The position numbers and the translations under genes were made by a program. Under the pieces are notes generated by a model. It did no database searches, was not told the origin of the DNA, and was given only the letters and a program-made list of their open reading frames with translations. A stretch of 64,000 nucleotides of DNA from Paludisphaera soli (GTDB taxonomy: Bacteria; Planctomycetota; Planctomycetia; Isosphaerales; Isosphaeraceae): the NCBI RefSeq assembly GCF_011064595.1, contig NZ_JAALJI010000018.1, positions 1 through 64,000 of the forward strand. Reading direction: 5' to 3'. Positions 1-7,994 of the stretch are shown piece after piece. Position 1 is the first letter of the stretch, and each line of letters starts with the position of its first letter.

Positions 1-141
1 GTCGTGGAGCGGACGCATAGCTGGATGAATCGCTTCCGCCGATTGCTGATCCGGTGGGAGAAGAAGGCGGAGAATTACGAGGCGATGCTGCACTTCGCAT
101 GCGCGTACATCACCCACCGCGCCGCCGGCCTAATGAGATAG
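1..141 (+). CDS. IS5-family transposase, C-terminal fragment (cut by window edge)
   Basis: The frame is open from the first base and ends with TAG at 139-141. It encodes 46 residues beginning VVERTHSWMNRFRRLLIRWE. The E-R-T-H-x-W-x-N-R-F-R-R-L pattern is the conserved DDE-domain C-terminus of IS5-type transposases and includes the last catalytic glutamate (the E of VERT). The upstream part lies outside the window, so completeness cannot be judged. It sits directly against a DUF1501 gene that has lost its N-terminal part. I read it as the right end of an insertion sequence. The family assignment comes from the motif alone. Confidence 0.85.
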   Translation, partial: VVERTHSWMNRFRRLLIRWEKKAENYEAMLHFACAYITHRAAGLMR

Positions 142-170
142 GATCTAAATAGATACCGTATGAGAAGATC
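1..170 (+). mobile_element. Right end of an IS5-type insertion sequence
   Basis: This interval spans the transposase tail plus about 30 AT-richer bases (142-170) that contrast with the GC-rich surroundings. The terminal inverted repeat probably lies there, but the left end is outside the window, so neither the repeat nor the target duplication can be confirmed. The outer boundary is placed by where DUF1501-like residues resume (about 165-180). The exact base is uncertain. Confidence 0.6.
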
Positions 171-548
171 GCTCGGGCGGTCGACTTGCCGATCGCCGGG
201 CTGCTCGCCGACCTGAAAGCACGCGGCCTGCTGGACGACACGCTGGTCTTCTGGGGCGCCGAGTTCGGGCGGACGCCCTACACCGAGGGGACGGACGGCC
301 GCGACCACAACCCCGAGGGGTACTCGGTCTGGCTCGCCGGCGGCGGCGTGAAGGGGGGGATCGCGCACGGCCGGACCGACGAGTTCGGATTCGCGGCGGT
401 CGAGGACAAGGTCCACTACCATGACCTGCACGCCACAATCCTCCACCTGCTCGGCCTGGACCACGAGCGGCTGACCTACCGCTACTCCGGCCGCTACTTC
501 CGCCTGAACGACGTCTACGGCCGGGTGGTCCGCGAGATCCTCGCGTGA
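153..548 (+). pseudogene. DUF1501-family (sulfatase-like) protein, 3' remnant truncated by the IS
   Basis: This is the C-terminal ~125 residues of a DUF1501 protein, a planctomycete family usually exported by the Tat route and paired with DUF1549/DUF1553 cytochrome-like proteins. Recognisable blocks are [31 protein letters not shown] and [18 protein letters not shown] full protein is normally around 450-500 residues, so roughly the first three quarters are missing. The frame upstream hits TAG at 150-152 inside the IS end. A TTG at 186 could act as a start but would give a fragment without a signal peptide. The function is almost certainly lost. Confidence 0.85.
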
Positions 549-671
549 CCGGAGGCGAGCCGAGGCGGGTCGGGTGAGAGGCCACCGGTGGCTCAAACCA
601 TCTCAATCGCCTCGGGGACGGCCCTTGTCGCGTCGAACGACTCCTCGAAAGGGGGAAGGCCCGCGGGGCAA

Positions 672-695
672 CGAGGGGCGGACGAGCGCCCCTCG
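672..695. terminator. Hairpin between convergent genes
   Basis: A perfect 9-bp stem CGAGGGGCG / CGCCCCTCG has a 6-base loop (GACGAG). It lies between the DUF1501 remnant (plus) and the symporter gene (minus). No T-run follows on either side, so it is a candidate bidirectional terminator based on position and stem only. A second short palindrome, GCCACCGGTGGC, lies near 582. Confidence 0.5.
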
Positions 696-707
696 CCGGC
701 GATCGGC

Positions 708-2489
708 TCAACGGGTGAAGTACAGGTAGGCGATCAAGATGGCCGCCAGCACGCCGACCGACGCGACCACGTCGACCCAGTTCCAGCTGCTCCGCGACCG
801 GCGCCGGTCCTCCACATTGACCGTGGCGTAAGTCAACCCTTCGATCCGCGACGAGTCCGGCGGGGCGGTGGCGTAGCTGACGACGACCAGGACGGCGGCG
901 CTGATCAGGAAGATCAGGAGGCTGTAGTACTGGAAGTAGATGTTGTTGACGATCCAGAGGAACGAGCCTTCGGTATACCCTTGCTCGTAGCCGGACAGCT
1001 TCAGCGAGATCGGCGTGTCGACCAGCAGGCGGAACATCCCCAGGGCGAACCCGGTCAGCAGCGCGGCCAGGCACCCCTTGTGGTTCAGCCGCGGGAGGAA
1101 CACCCCCAGGAAGAAGACGACGAAGATCGGCGGGGCGAGGTAGCCCTGGACGCCCTGGAGATAGTCGTACAGCCCGCGGGCACCCTGGATCACCGGCACC
1201 CAGGCCAGGCCGATCAGGACCATCCCGCCCGTCGCCAGCCGGCCGACCCACACCAGCTCGGCCTGGGTGACGCGCGGCCGGAACTTCTGGTAGAGGTCCA
1301 TCGTGAAGAGGGTCGAAGAGGCGTTGAACACGCCCGCCAGCGAGCTCATCAAGGCCGCCAGCAACCCGGCGACGACGATCCCCCGCACCCCGACCGGCAG
1401 CACGTGCTGCACCATCAGCGGGAAGGCCGCCTGGCTCTGCTCGCGGATGAGTTCGCCGTCGCGGAACATCGCCTGCTGGAGCGCCGCGTTCTGGCCGCTC
1501 GCCGCCAGGGCGAAGCAGATGATCCCCGGGATGATGAAGATGAAGACCGGCAGCAGCTTCAGGAACGCGGCGAAGATGCTCCCTCGCCGCGCCTGCTGCT
1601 CGTTGCGGGCGCCCAGGGTACGCTGGACGATGTACTGGTCGGTGCACCAGTACCACAGGCCGGTGATCGGGGCGCAGAAGAGCATGCCGAGCCAGGGGTA
1701 GTTGCCGTTGAAGTACCAGGCCTGGCGGACGACCTGCCCGTCGGCGGCCCGCTCGAGGACCGGCCGCCACGTGCCCTCCACGCCGGCCGGCACCAGCGGC
1801 TTCCAGAGGTTGAACATCTCCGGTCCGGCGATCTCCCGCAACTCCCCCCAGCCGCCCAGCGCACGCAGGCCGAAGAACGTCACCAGCACCGAGCCGAGCA
1901 CGAGGATGATCGTCTGCAGCGCCTCGGTGTAGGCGACCGCCCGCAGGCCGCCGAGGGTCGTGTAGACGCCCGTCAGCACGATCACCCCGACCGAGCCGAC
2001 CCAGAAGCTGTTGAGCGTCAACCCGCCGAGGCGGACCTCCAACTCGGGCGTCAGCGTGGCGAAGACGACGCCCCCGGCGAAGATCCCCACGGCGATCTTC
2101 GTCAGGATGTAGGCGATCAGCGACACCGCCGAGAGCAGGTAGCGCGACGACGCCGAGAACCGCCTCTCCAGGAACTCCGGCATCGTGTAGACCATCGACC
2201 GCATGTAGAACGGCACCATCACCCAGCCCAGCACCAGCAGGCACCAGGCGTGCAGTTCGTAGTGGGCCATCGCCACGCCGTCGGTGAACCCCGAGCCGGC
2301 CAGCCCGACGACGTGCTCGCTGCCGATGTTCGAGGCGAAGATCGACGTCCCGACGACGAACCAGCCGAGGTCCCGCCCGGCGAGGAAGTAGTCGTCGGCC
2401 GTGTCGCGCCCCTGGCGGATCACCCACCAGGCCACCCCGAGCAGCAGGGCGAAGTAGCCGCCGATCATGATCCAGTCGAGCGTTTCCAT
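708..2489 (-). CDS. Sodium:solute symporter (SSS family, SGLT-like)
   Basis: This 593-residue polytopic membrane protein belongs to the SSS family (sodium-driven uptake of sugars and other solutes). The start METLDWIMIGGYFALL places TM1 at the N-terminus; an in-frame ATG 48 bases upstream would add a basic, non-membrane leader. Visible blocks are TADDYFLAGRDLGWFVVGTS, ASNIGSEHVVGLAGSG and YWCTDQYIVQRTLGA, typical of SGLT/galactose-type members, with a dozen or more hydrophobic segments. It is the last gene of a minus-strand run after uridylyltransferase, sugar kinase and phosphohexomutase, which argues for a sugar substrate, probably galactose or L-arabinose. The exact substrate cannot be read from sequence. 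Confidence 0.9.
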   Translation of the reverse strand: METLDWIMIGGYFALLLGVAWWVIRQGRDTADDYFLAGRDLGWFVVGTSIFASNIGSEHVVGLAGSGFTDGVAMAHYELHAWCLLVLGWVMVPFYMRSMVYTMPEFLERRFSASSRYLLSAVSLIAYILTKIAVGIFAGGVVFATLTPELEVRLGGLTLNSFWVGSVGVIVLTGVYTTLGGLRAVAYTEALQTIILVLGSVLVTFFGLRALGGWGELREIAGPEMFNLWKPLVPAGVEGTWRPVLERAADGQVVRQAWYFNGNYPWLGMLFCAPITGLWYWCTDQYIVQRTLGARNEQQARRGSIFAAFLKLLPVFIFIIPGIICFALAASGQNAALQQAMFRDGELIREQSQAAFPLMVQHVLPVGVRGIVVAGLLAALMSSLAGVFNASSTLFTMDLYQKFRPRVTQAELVWVGRLATGGMVLIGLAWVPVIQGARGLYDYLQGVQGYLAPPIFVVFFLGVFLPRLNHKGCLAALLTGFALGMFRLLVDTPISLKLSGYEQGYTEGSFLWIVNNIYFQYYSLLIFLISAAVLVVVSYATAPPDSSRIEGLTYATVNVEDRRRSRSSWNWVDVVASVGVLAAILIAYLYFTR

Positions 2490-2549
2490 CGGCAGTCTCC
2501 GGTGAAGCCAGGCGGCCGCATGTCCGCGGCGCCGCAAGCCGTATCCCGA

Positions 2550-4058
2550 TCAGCCCTGGTATTCCGACCCGGCCCCGTACCCCGCGACGCCCGCGGCGAT
2601 CCGCCGCTTGACATGCGCGACCAGCTCGGGCGTCGCCCCGGAGACCTCCCACCGCGCCAGGCCGTCCTCGCTCTGCGAGATCCGCTGGCAGACCTGCAGC
2701 CAGTCGTCGGCGAGCTGCGTATGCTCGTCGACGTCCAGCGGAAGGCCCCAGCGCATGAGGGTGGCTTCGAGGTCCATGCCGTTCTTCATCCGCGAGAGCG
2801 AGCGGAAGCCCTGCCCCTCGAAGCTCTCGCGGACCGCGTCGAGGGCGGCGGCCCGGCTCGCGTCGTCGGGGAACTTGTAGCCCCACTCCCGCTCGCGCGC
2901 CGTGGTCCCCTGGATCTCGAAGAGCCGCTCGAACCGCTCCGGGGCCTCTCCCCACACGCGGGCGACCCGAAGGGCGAAGGCGAGCGTATTCTCCGTGCAA
3001 TACCGGCCGCCGTCGAGGGGGAAGGCCTCATAGAAGTGCGCCGACTCCTCCACGGCCCCGAACCGGGCCGGGTCGCGGGCCAGGCTCTCCTTGATCTGCG
3101 AGTGGCCGTTGCGGATCACGTCGACGGCCACCCCGCACCGGGCCATCTCGACGATCGCCAGCGGGTTCGACTTCAAATCGGCGAAAACCCCCAGCCCCTC
3201 GCCGGGGTGCCGGCGGCGGATCTCCGGCATGATCGCCGCGTAGACGAAGCTCGACGACAGGTACGTCCCGTCGCCCCGGTAGACGTCGAGCCGATCGCCG
3301 TCGCCGTCGAAGAACATCCCGAGCAGGGCGCCGGAGGAGCGCATCGCGGCGAGGCCGGGGGCGATCACGTCCCGCTTGACCGGGTTGGGGTCGCCGAGCG
3401 GGAAGGCGCCGTCGGCGGCGAAGTGCAGCGGGGCCAGTTCGGCCCCCGCCCGGCCGAACGCGAGCATCATCTCGCGGCCGGCGGCCCCGAACAAATAGTC
3501 CTGAAACACCCGGACCCCGCCCAGGCCGCCGGGCTCGACCCCGGCCAGTTCCATGCTGAAGGCGACGTAGTCGTCGATCAGCTCGACGGCGCGGATCGAC
3601 CCGCGGCGGGGGGCGAGGGTCGAGGCGTCGTCCCGGTAAAGCTCCTGGATCCGGTCGAGGCCGCCCTCCGGGCCGATCTCGCGGGCGATCGGCAGGACGC
3701 CCGGCGCCAGGAGCTTGCGGCCGGTGTCGCCGGCCGGATTGTGCGAGGCTCCGAACATCACGGCGGCCAGGTCCGGGTGCCGCATGGCCGCGTAGTAGAA
3801 CAGCGAGGTCGACGAGACGCCCGGCAGGACGACAACCTCCAGGCCGGCGTCGCGGTAGGCGTCCGCGGCCATCGTCAGGTGGCGCGGGCCGGTGCTCCGG
3901 GCGTCGTGGGCGATCACGACCCCCGGCGCGTCGAGCACATCGCGGAAGTACCGCGCCTCGGCCCGCGCGAGCCGGCCGGACAGCTCCGGGGTCAACAGCG
4001 CGGAGGGGGTCCGGATGTCGTAGGCCCGGAACATCGAGAGGTTCAGGTCGTCGGCCAC
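2550..4058 (-). CDS. Phosphomannomutase/phosphoglucomutase family protein
   Basis: This 502-residue alpha-D-phosphohexomutase interconverts hexose 1- and 6-phosphates. The phosphoserine loop reads FGASHNPAGDTGRK (family consensus TASHNP), the metal-binding loop is DGDGDR in FFDGDGDRLDVY, and the sugar-binding EESAH motif follows. The GTG at 4058 is chosen because it lies 1 base past the kinase stop (TGA at 4062-4060). An upstream in-frame ATG at 4265 would overlap the kinase by about 200 bases and encode low-complexity residues. In this operon it would move glucose-1-phosphate released by the uridylyltransferase into glycolysis. Glucose versus mannose preference is not determinable here. Confidence 0.88.
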   Translation of the reverse strand: MADDLNLSMFRAYDIRTPSALLTPELSGRLARAEARYFRDVLDAPGVVIAHDARSTGPRHLTMAADAYRDAGLEVVVLPGVSSTSLFYYAAMRHPDLAAVMFGASHNPAGDTGRKLLAPGVLPIAREIGPEGGLDRIQELYRDDASTLAPRRGSIRAVELIDDYVAFSMELAGVEPGGLGGVRVFQDYLFGAAGREMMLAFGRAGAELAPLHFAADGAFPLGDPNPVKRDVIAPGLAAMRSSGALLGMFFDGDGDRLDVYRGDGTYLSSSFVYAAIMPEIRRRHPGEGLGVFADLKSNPLAIVEMARCGVAVDVIRNGHSQIKESLARDPARFGAVEESAHFYEAFPLDGGRYCTENTLAFALRVARVWGEAPERFERLFEIQGTTAREREWGYKFPDDASRAAALDAVRESFEGQGFRSLSRMKNGMDLEATLMRWGLPLDVDEHTQLADDWLQVCQRISQSEDGLARWEVSGATPELVAHVKRRIAAGVAGYGAGSEYQG

Positions 4059-4059
4059 G

Positions 4060-5511
4060 TCAACGCTCCTCGATCCCGCGATCGGCGAACCGCACCCGCA
4101 CCCCGACGGCGCAGGCCCCCGGCGACGAGCCGGTGAACACGTAGGCCTCGCGGCCGGTCTCCCGCTCGTACCGCCGCGCGACGCCCGCCACGGCGTCCCC
4201 GGCGTCGGCCCGGCCGAGCACGGCGACCGTCCCGCCGCTGCCGCCGCCGGTGATCTTCGCCCCATACAGCCCGGATCCCGGGCCGGCCTCGCGCACCAGC
4301 TCGACGAGCCGGTCGGTGCCGTCGGAGCCCAGGCCGCAGGCGGAATAGCTCGCGTGCGATGCGACCATCAGATCGCCCATCGCGCGGAGTTCCGCCTCCC
4401 CCGGCCCGCCCTCCAGGAGTTCGGCGAACAGGCGGACGCGGGCGTTCTCGCCGATCGGGTGGGCCGTCGGCAGGCGGACGGCGTAGGTGCGGGCCGGGTC
4501 GACGCGCGTGACCGGGTCGGTCGTCCCCCCGTAGCGAGCCAGGAACTCGGCCCCGGTGATCGACTCGGGCAGGTCCGGCTCGAACCGAGCCGCGAATTCC
4601 TCCGGCGCGAGGTTCGCCAGGTAGCCGCCCCAGCGAGGGTCCTCGATGTGCAGCACGCCGTCGTCGGCCCGCGTGATCGGCCCCAGGCCGGCGAGATCCG
4701 CGAGCATCCGATAGCCCATGAAGGCCCCGACGCGGACCGAGGAGTAATCGCTCCCGGCGACCGCGTGCCGGATGCCCGAGTCGACGCCCCAGAAGGCCAC
4801 GCCCGGCGGCGCCGCGACGAACCCTCGCACCTCGGCAGGCTGGCAGAGGAGCGCGAGCAAGCGGTCGGCCCGGCCGAGCGCGGAGGCCATCTGGTCCATG
4901 ATGCCGCAGGGGGCGCCGACGACGACGTTCTCGGCCACCTGACAGAGCCGCGCCAGCTCCGCGCCGTCGATCTCGACGCCGAACAGCCCCGCGACGGCCC
5001 GCATCACCGACACCTCCAGCGCCGCCGACGAGCTGACCCCCTTCCCCTCCGGCACGTCCGACCGCACGGCCACCCGCAGGCCGCCCGACCGATCGGGGAG
5101 CAGCCCCGGACGCTCGCGGAGCAGCACGGCGATCGGGCCGACGACGTAGGCGGCCCAGTGGTCGGCCGGGTTGCGCTCGAACCGCAGGCGGGCCGCATCG
5201 AGGCTCTCGTAGTCGCCCAGGCCCAGGATGATCTCGGCCGGCAGTTCGATCGAGCGAGCCGGGCCGCCCGCCGATCCGGGAAGGCTGGTGATGCGCAGCG
5301 TCCCGTCTCCGGCCTGCTGGGCCGCGGCCAGGGCCGCCTCGCGGATGGGCCACTGGAGGACGAGCGAGCCGGAGTAGTCGGCGATCCCGCCCATCACGTC
5401 GAGCCGGCCCGGCGCCCGGGCAAGGGCCAGGGGGCGGGAGGGGTCGAACAGGCCGCTTCCGGCGATCCGAGCGTCGAAGTCGTCGAGATCGTGCCGGGCC
5501 GGGTCAGGCAT
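4060..5511 (-). CDS. GHMP sugar kinase, L-arabinokinase (ARA1)-like, annotated classically as galactokinase
   Basis: This 483-residue kinase phosphorylates a sugar at C1. GHMP motif 1 is [17 protein letters not shown] (about 33-49), motif 2 [11 protein letters not shown] (about 154-164), and motif 3 [12 protein letters not shown] near the C-terminus. Classical galactokinases carry a GEHTDYN signature in motif 1. Here [28 protein letters not shown] and [11 protein letters not shown] instead match the C-terminal kinase domain of plant L-arabinokinase ARA1 as I know it. L-arabinose and D-galactose share C2-C4 stereochemistry, so either could be the substrate. The gene overlaps the GalT-like gene by 8 bases and precedes the mutase by 1 base. 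Kinase identity is certain; the substrate is inferred. Confidence 0.85.
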   Translation of the reverse strand: MPDPARHDLDDFDARIAGSGLFDPSRPLALARAPGRLDVMGGIADYSGSLVLQWPIREAALAAAQQAGDGTLRITSLPGSAGGPARSIELPAEIILGLGDYESLDAARLRFERNPADHWAAYVVGPIAVLLRERPGLLPDRSGGLRVAVRSDVPEGKGVSSSAALEVSVMRAVAGLFGVEIDGAELARLCQVAENVVVGAPCGIMDQMASALGRADRLLALLCQPAEVRGFVAAPPGVAFWGVDSGIRHAVAGSDYSSVRVGAFMGYRMLADLAGLGPITRADDGVLHIEDPRWGGYLANLAPEEFAARFEPDLPESITGAEFLARYGGTTDPVTRVDPARTYAVRLPTAHPIGENARVRLFAELLEGGPGEAELRAMGDLMVASHASYSACGLGSDGTDRLVELVREAGPGSGLYGAKITGGGSGGTVAVLGRADAGDAVAGVARRYERETGREAYVFTGSSPGACAVGVRVRFADRGIEER

Positions 5512-6556
5512 CGGGGCCGCCTCCGTCGGCGTGGGCGTGGGCGTAATGAACGGCCGGCACCGCCCGCAGCTCGGCCGCCTTCTCCTCGGGCGCGGTGTCG
5601 CTCAGGAAGCTGCCGCCGCCGATCTCCGGGCCGGCCAGATATTTCAGCAGGTTCGGCTTGCGCAGCGGCGGGTGGAACTCGATGTGGAAGTGGAACCCCT
5701 CGTGGCGCCGGCCGTCGGTGGGCGCCTGATGCAGGGCCATCACGTAGGGGAACGGCATCCGCCAGAGGTTGTCGAAGCGGATCTGCACCTCGTGGAGCAC
5801 GGCGGCCAGGTCGCGGACCTCCTCGGGAGACAGGTCGGCGAGGCTCTGGTGGGCCTGCTTCGGCACGACGAACGTCTCGTAGGCGTAGCGGGCGAAGTAC
5901 GGGAGGAAGGCGATGGCCGTGTCGTTCTCCGCGAGGATGCGCCGACCGTCGGCGCGCTCGGCGGCGATGACGTCCTCCATCAGCACGCGGCGGTGCTCCC
6001 GCCAGTGGCGAAGGCAGGTGGCGGCCTCGTTCTCGATCGTCTTGAACACGAAGTTCGTGGCGTAGATCTGGCAGTGCGGGTGCGGGTTCGAGACGCCGAC
6101 GACCTCTCCCTTGTTCTCGAACATCAGCACATGATTGACCTCCGGCCGGTCGCCCAGCTCGCGGTACTGGACCTGCCAGGTCCTCAGCAGGTCGGCGACG
6201 TGGGCGGTGTCCAGCTCGGCGAGGCTCAGGTCGTGGCGAGGCGTGTAGCAGACGACTCGCGCCAGCCCGGTGGCCGGGCGGTTGCGGTAAGGCGGCGGCG
6301 GCGACGGGAGTTCGCCCGGCGCGGCCGGCCCGACGCAGGGCAGGTCGTTGTCGAAGACGAAGACCCCCTCGTACGCCTCGTTCCTCGCCCCGCCGACCCG
6401 CGCGTTGCCGGGGCAGAGCGGGCAGCTCGGGTCGTACTCGGGCGCCTGCCGCGCCCCGCCGCCGACCGTCTCGCCGGTCCACGGCCGGTTGTTGCGGTGC
6501 GCGGCGACGATCACCCATTCCTCGCGCAGGGGATGCCAGCGCTGTTCCCACGTCAT
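5504..6556 (-). CDS. galT: Galactose-1-phosphate uridylyltransferase (GalT-like, HIT superfamily)
   Basis: This 350-residue enzyme transfers UMP between UDP-glucose and a sugar 1-phosphate via a uridylyl-histidine intermediate. The active-site motif [10 protein letters not shown] is intact, the N-terminal CPLCPG resembles the zinc CxxC, and HFHIEFHPP lies in the C-terminal half. The start [15 protein letters not shown] gives the normal family length. It is the first gene of the minus-strand operon; its stop overlaps the next start by 8 bases. The promoter region is shared with a divergent XylR-like regulator and contains a repeated operator-like element 85 bases upstream of the ATG. No galE epimerase is present in the window. 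The natural substrate may be galactose-1-P or L-arabinose-1-P. Confidence 0.9.
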   Translation of the reverse strand: MTWEQRWHPLREEWVIVAAHRNNRPWTGETVGGGARQAPEYDPSCPLCPGNARVGGARNEAYEGVFVFDNDLPCVGPAAPGELPSPPPPYRNRPATGLARVVCYTPRHDLSLAELDTAHVADLLRTWQVQYRELGDRPEVNHVLMFENKGEVVGVSNPHPHCQIYATNFVFKTIENEAATCLRHWREHRRVLMEDVIAAERADGRRILAENDTAIAFLPYFARYAYETFVVPKQAHQSLADLSPEEVRDLAAVLHEVQIRFDNLWRMPFPYVMALHQAPTDGRRHEGFHFHIEFHPPLRKPNLLKYLAGPEIGGGSFLSDTAPEEKAAELRAVPAVHYAHAHADGGGPDA

Positions 6557-6640
6557 GGCGACGACCCCACTCCAGGCTCTCGGCTCGGACGACCCACCGG
6601 ATACGATACGGGGCGTGGCGCGGCCGTCCAAGCCGCATTC

Positions 6641-6670
6641 GCGCAAAAAAACGCGACGATCGCGCAGCCC
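6641..6670. promoter_or_regulatory. Candidate operator, copy 1 (galT / regulator divergent region)
   Basis: This 30-base element has direct GCGCA half-sites at 6641-6645 and 6662-6666 (21-bp period) and an A7 tract after the first. It matches a second copy at 10163-10192 at 26 of 30 positions and in the same orientation relative to the minus-strand target gene. A 21-bp direct-repeat period is typical of AraC-family binding sites. It lies 39 bases before the regulator ATG and 85 before the galT ATG. Confidence 0.6.
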
Positions 6671-6709
6671 CCCGCCGGGTCGCGTACGATGGGCCGGGAG
6701 GTTCGCTTG

Positions 6710-7900
6710 ATGGCCGAGACGCCCCGAGTCGCCCTGCTGGTCGAGACGTCGCGCGGCTTCGGACGCGACCTGCTGCGGGGCATCATCCGTTATGCGCGGC
6801 TGCACGGACCCTGGGGCTGCTACGTGACCCCCGGCGACTTCGAGCAGATGCTGCCGAGGATGAAGGACTGGGGCGGCACCGGGATCATCGCCCGCGTCGA
6901 GACGCCCCGCGTGGCGCGGGCGATCCTCCGTTCCGGGCTGCCGACCATCGTGCTCGACCTCTCCGACGAGCAGCTCCGGCCCGAGAACCCGCTCTCGCGG
7001 CTCAGCGAGGTGGCGTCCGACTCCCGCGCGGCGGCCCGGATGGCCGCCGAGCACCTGCTCGACCGGGGTTTCCGGAACCTGGCTTACGTCGGCGTCACGG
7101 GCCGCGTCTGGTCGCGCCGGCGGCGGGAGGCCTTCTGCGCGCGGGTGCGGGAGGCCGGGCTCGAACCCCTGGTCTATTCCCCGCCCGCCCCCCGGGGGGG
7201 CCGGTCGAGCGGGGGCGAGCAGACGGCCCTGGCCCGCTGGCTGCGCGCCCTGCCGAGGCCCGCCGGCATCATGGCCTGCAACGACGACCGGGGCCGCGAG
7301 GTGCTGGAGGCCTGCCGCGACGCCGGTCTGCACGTCCCCGAGGAGCTGGCCGTCATCGGGGTCGACGACGACGAGCTGCTTTGCGAGCTGGCCGACCCGC
7401 CGCTCTCCAGCGTGGCCCTGAACGCCGAGCCGGGCGGCTACCGCGTGGCGGCCCTGCTCGACGCCATGATGCGCGGCCGGGTCCGCCGCCCGCGCCGCCT
7501 GCTCGTCGAGCCGTTGCACGTCGTGACCCGCCGTTCGAGCGACATCGAGGCCCAGGGCGACCCGGAGGTCGCCGCCGCCCTGCACTTCATCCACGACCGC
7601 GCCGCCGAGCCGATCGGCGTCGCCGACGTGGTCGACGACCTGATGATCTCCCGCCGGGCCCTGGAGATCCGCTTCCGCAAGTCCGTCGGCCGGACGATCC
7701 ACGCCGAGATCCAACGAGTCCGCCTGGAGAGGGTCCTGCGGCTCCTGCATGAGACGGACCTGCCGATCCCTCAGGTGGCGGAGGCCTCCGGCTTCACGAG
7801 CGCCAGCTACCTGTCGCAGGTCTTCCGCGAGGCGCTCGGCACCACCCCGGCGCGATACCGCCGCCGGATGCGGAGCGACCCGACCGACGGGCGTTCCTGA
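6710..7900 (+). CDS. XylR-like transcriptional regulator (LacI-type sensor + AraC HTH)
   Basis: This 396-residue DNA-binding regulator is close in length to E. coli XylR (392). The N-terminal two thirds resemble a periplasmic-binding-protein-like sensor ([19 protein letters not shown]; later [38 protein letters not shown]). The last ~100 residues form an AraC double helix-turn-helix ending [20 protein letters not shown] and TTPARYRRR. The ATG at 6710 is chosen for a GGGAGG box at 6696-6701 with 8-base spacing; an ATG at 6689 is also in frame. It is divergent from the sugar operon and convergent with the GH51 gene. It probably senses a pentose or galactose and activates both. Confidence 0.9.
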   Translation: MAETPRVALLVETSRGFGRDLLRGIIRYARLHGPWGCYVTPGDFEQMLPRMKDWGGTGIIARVETPRVARAILRSGLPTIVLDLSDEQLRPENPLSRLSEVASDSRAAARMAAEHLLDRGFRNLAYVGVTGRVWSRRRREAFCARVREAGLEPLVYSPPAPRGGRSSGGEQTALARWLRALPRPAGIMACNDDRGREVLEACRDAGLHVPEELAVIGVDDDELLCELADPPLSSVALNAEPGGYRVAALLDAMMRGRVRRPRRLLVEPLHVVTRRSSDIEAQGDPEVAAALHFIHDRAAEPIGVADVVDDLMISRRALEIRFRKSVGRTIHAEIQRVRLERVLRLLHETDLPIPQVAEASGFTSASYLSQVFREALGTTPARYRRRMRSDPTDGRS

Positions 7901-7927
7901 CGCCGGGAGGCGCGCCGAAGGCCGACG

Positions 7928-7968
7928 TGCGACGACGCCGCGGGCGCGCGGCCCGAGGCGTCGTCGCA
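7928..7968. terminator. Strong hairpin between convergent regulator and GH51 genes
   Basis: A perfect 12-bp stem, TGCGACGACGCC (7928-7939) pairing with GGCGTCGTCGCA (7957-7968), encloses a GC-rich 17-base loop. It sits in the 94-base gap between two converging genes. No U-run follows, so it is called from stem strength and position. Confidence 0.6.
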
Positions 7969-7994
7969 TGCGGTCGAGCGATCCTCGTCACTTT

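Noticed and set aside
588-4136. A 1182-residue plus-strand open frame opposite the symporter and mutase genes
   Set aside because: It is an Arg/Pro/Gln/Asp-rich antisense shadow of well-recognised minus-strand genes, caused by high GC. No domain is visible.
4060-5511. Plain galactokinase (galK) assignment
   Set aside because: Motif 1 lacks GEHTDYN and several blocks match the L-arabinokinase type. I keep kinase but do not give the galK symbol.
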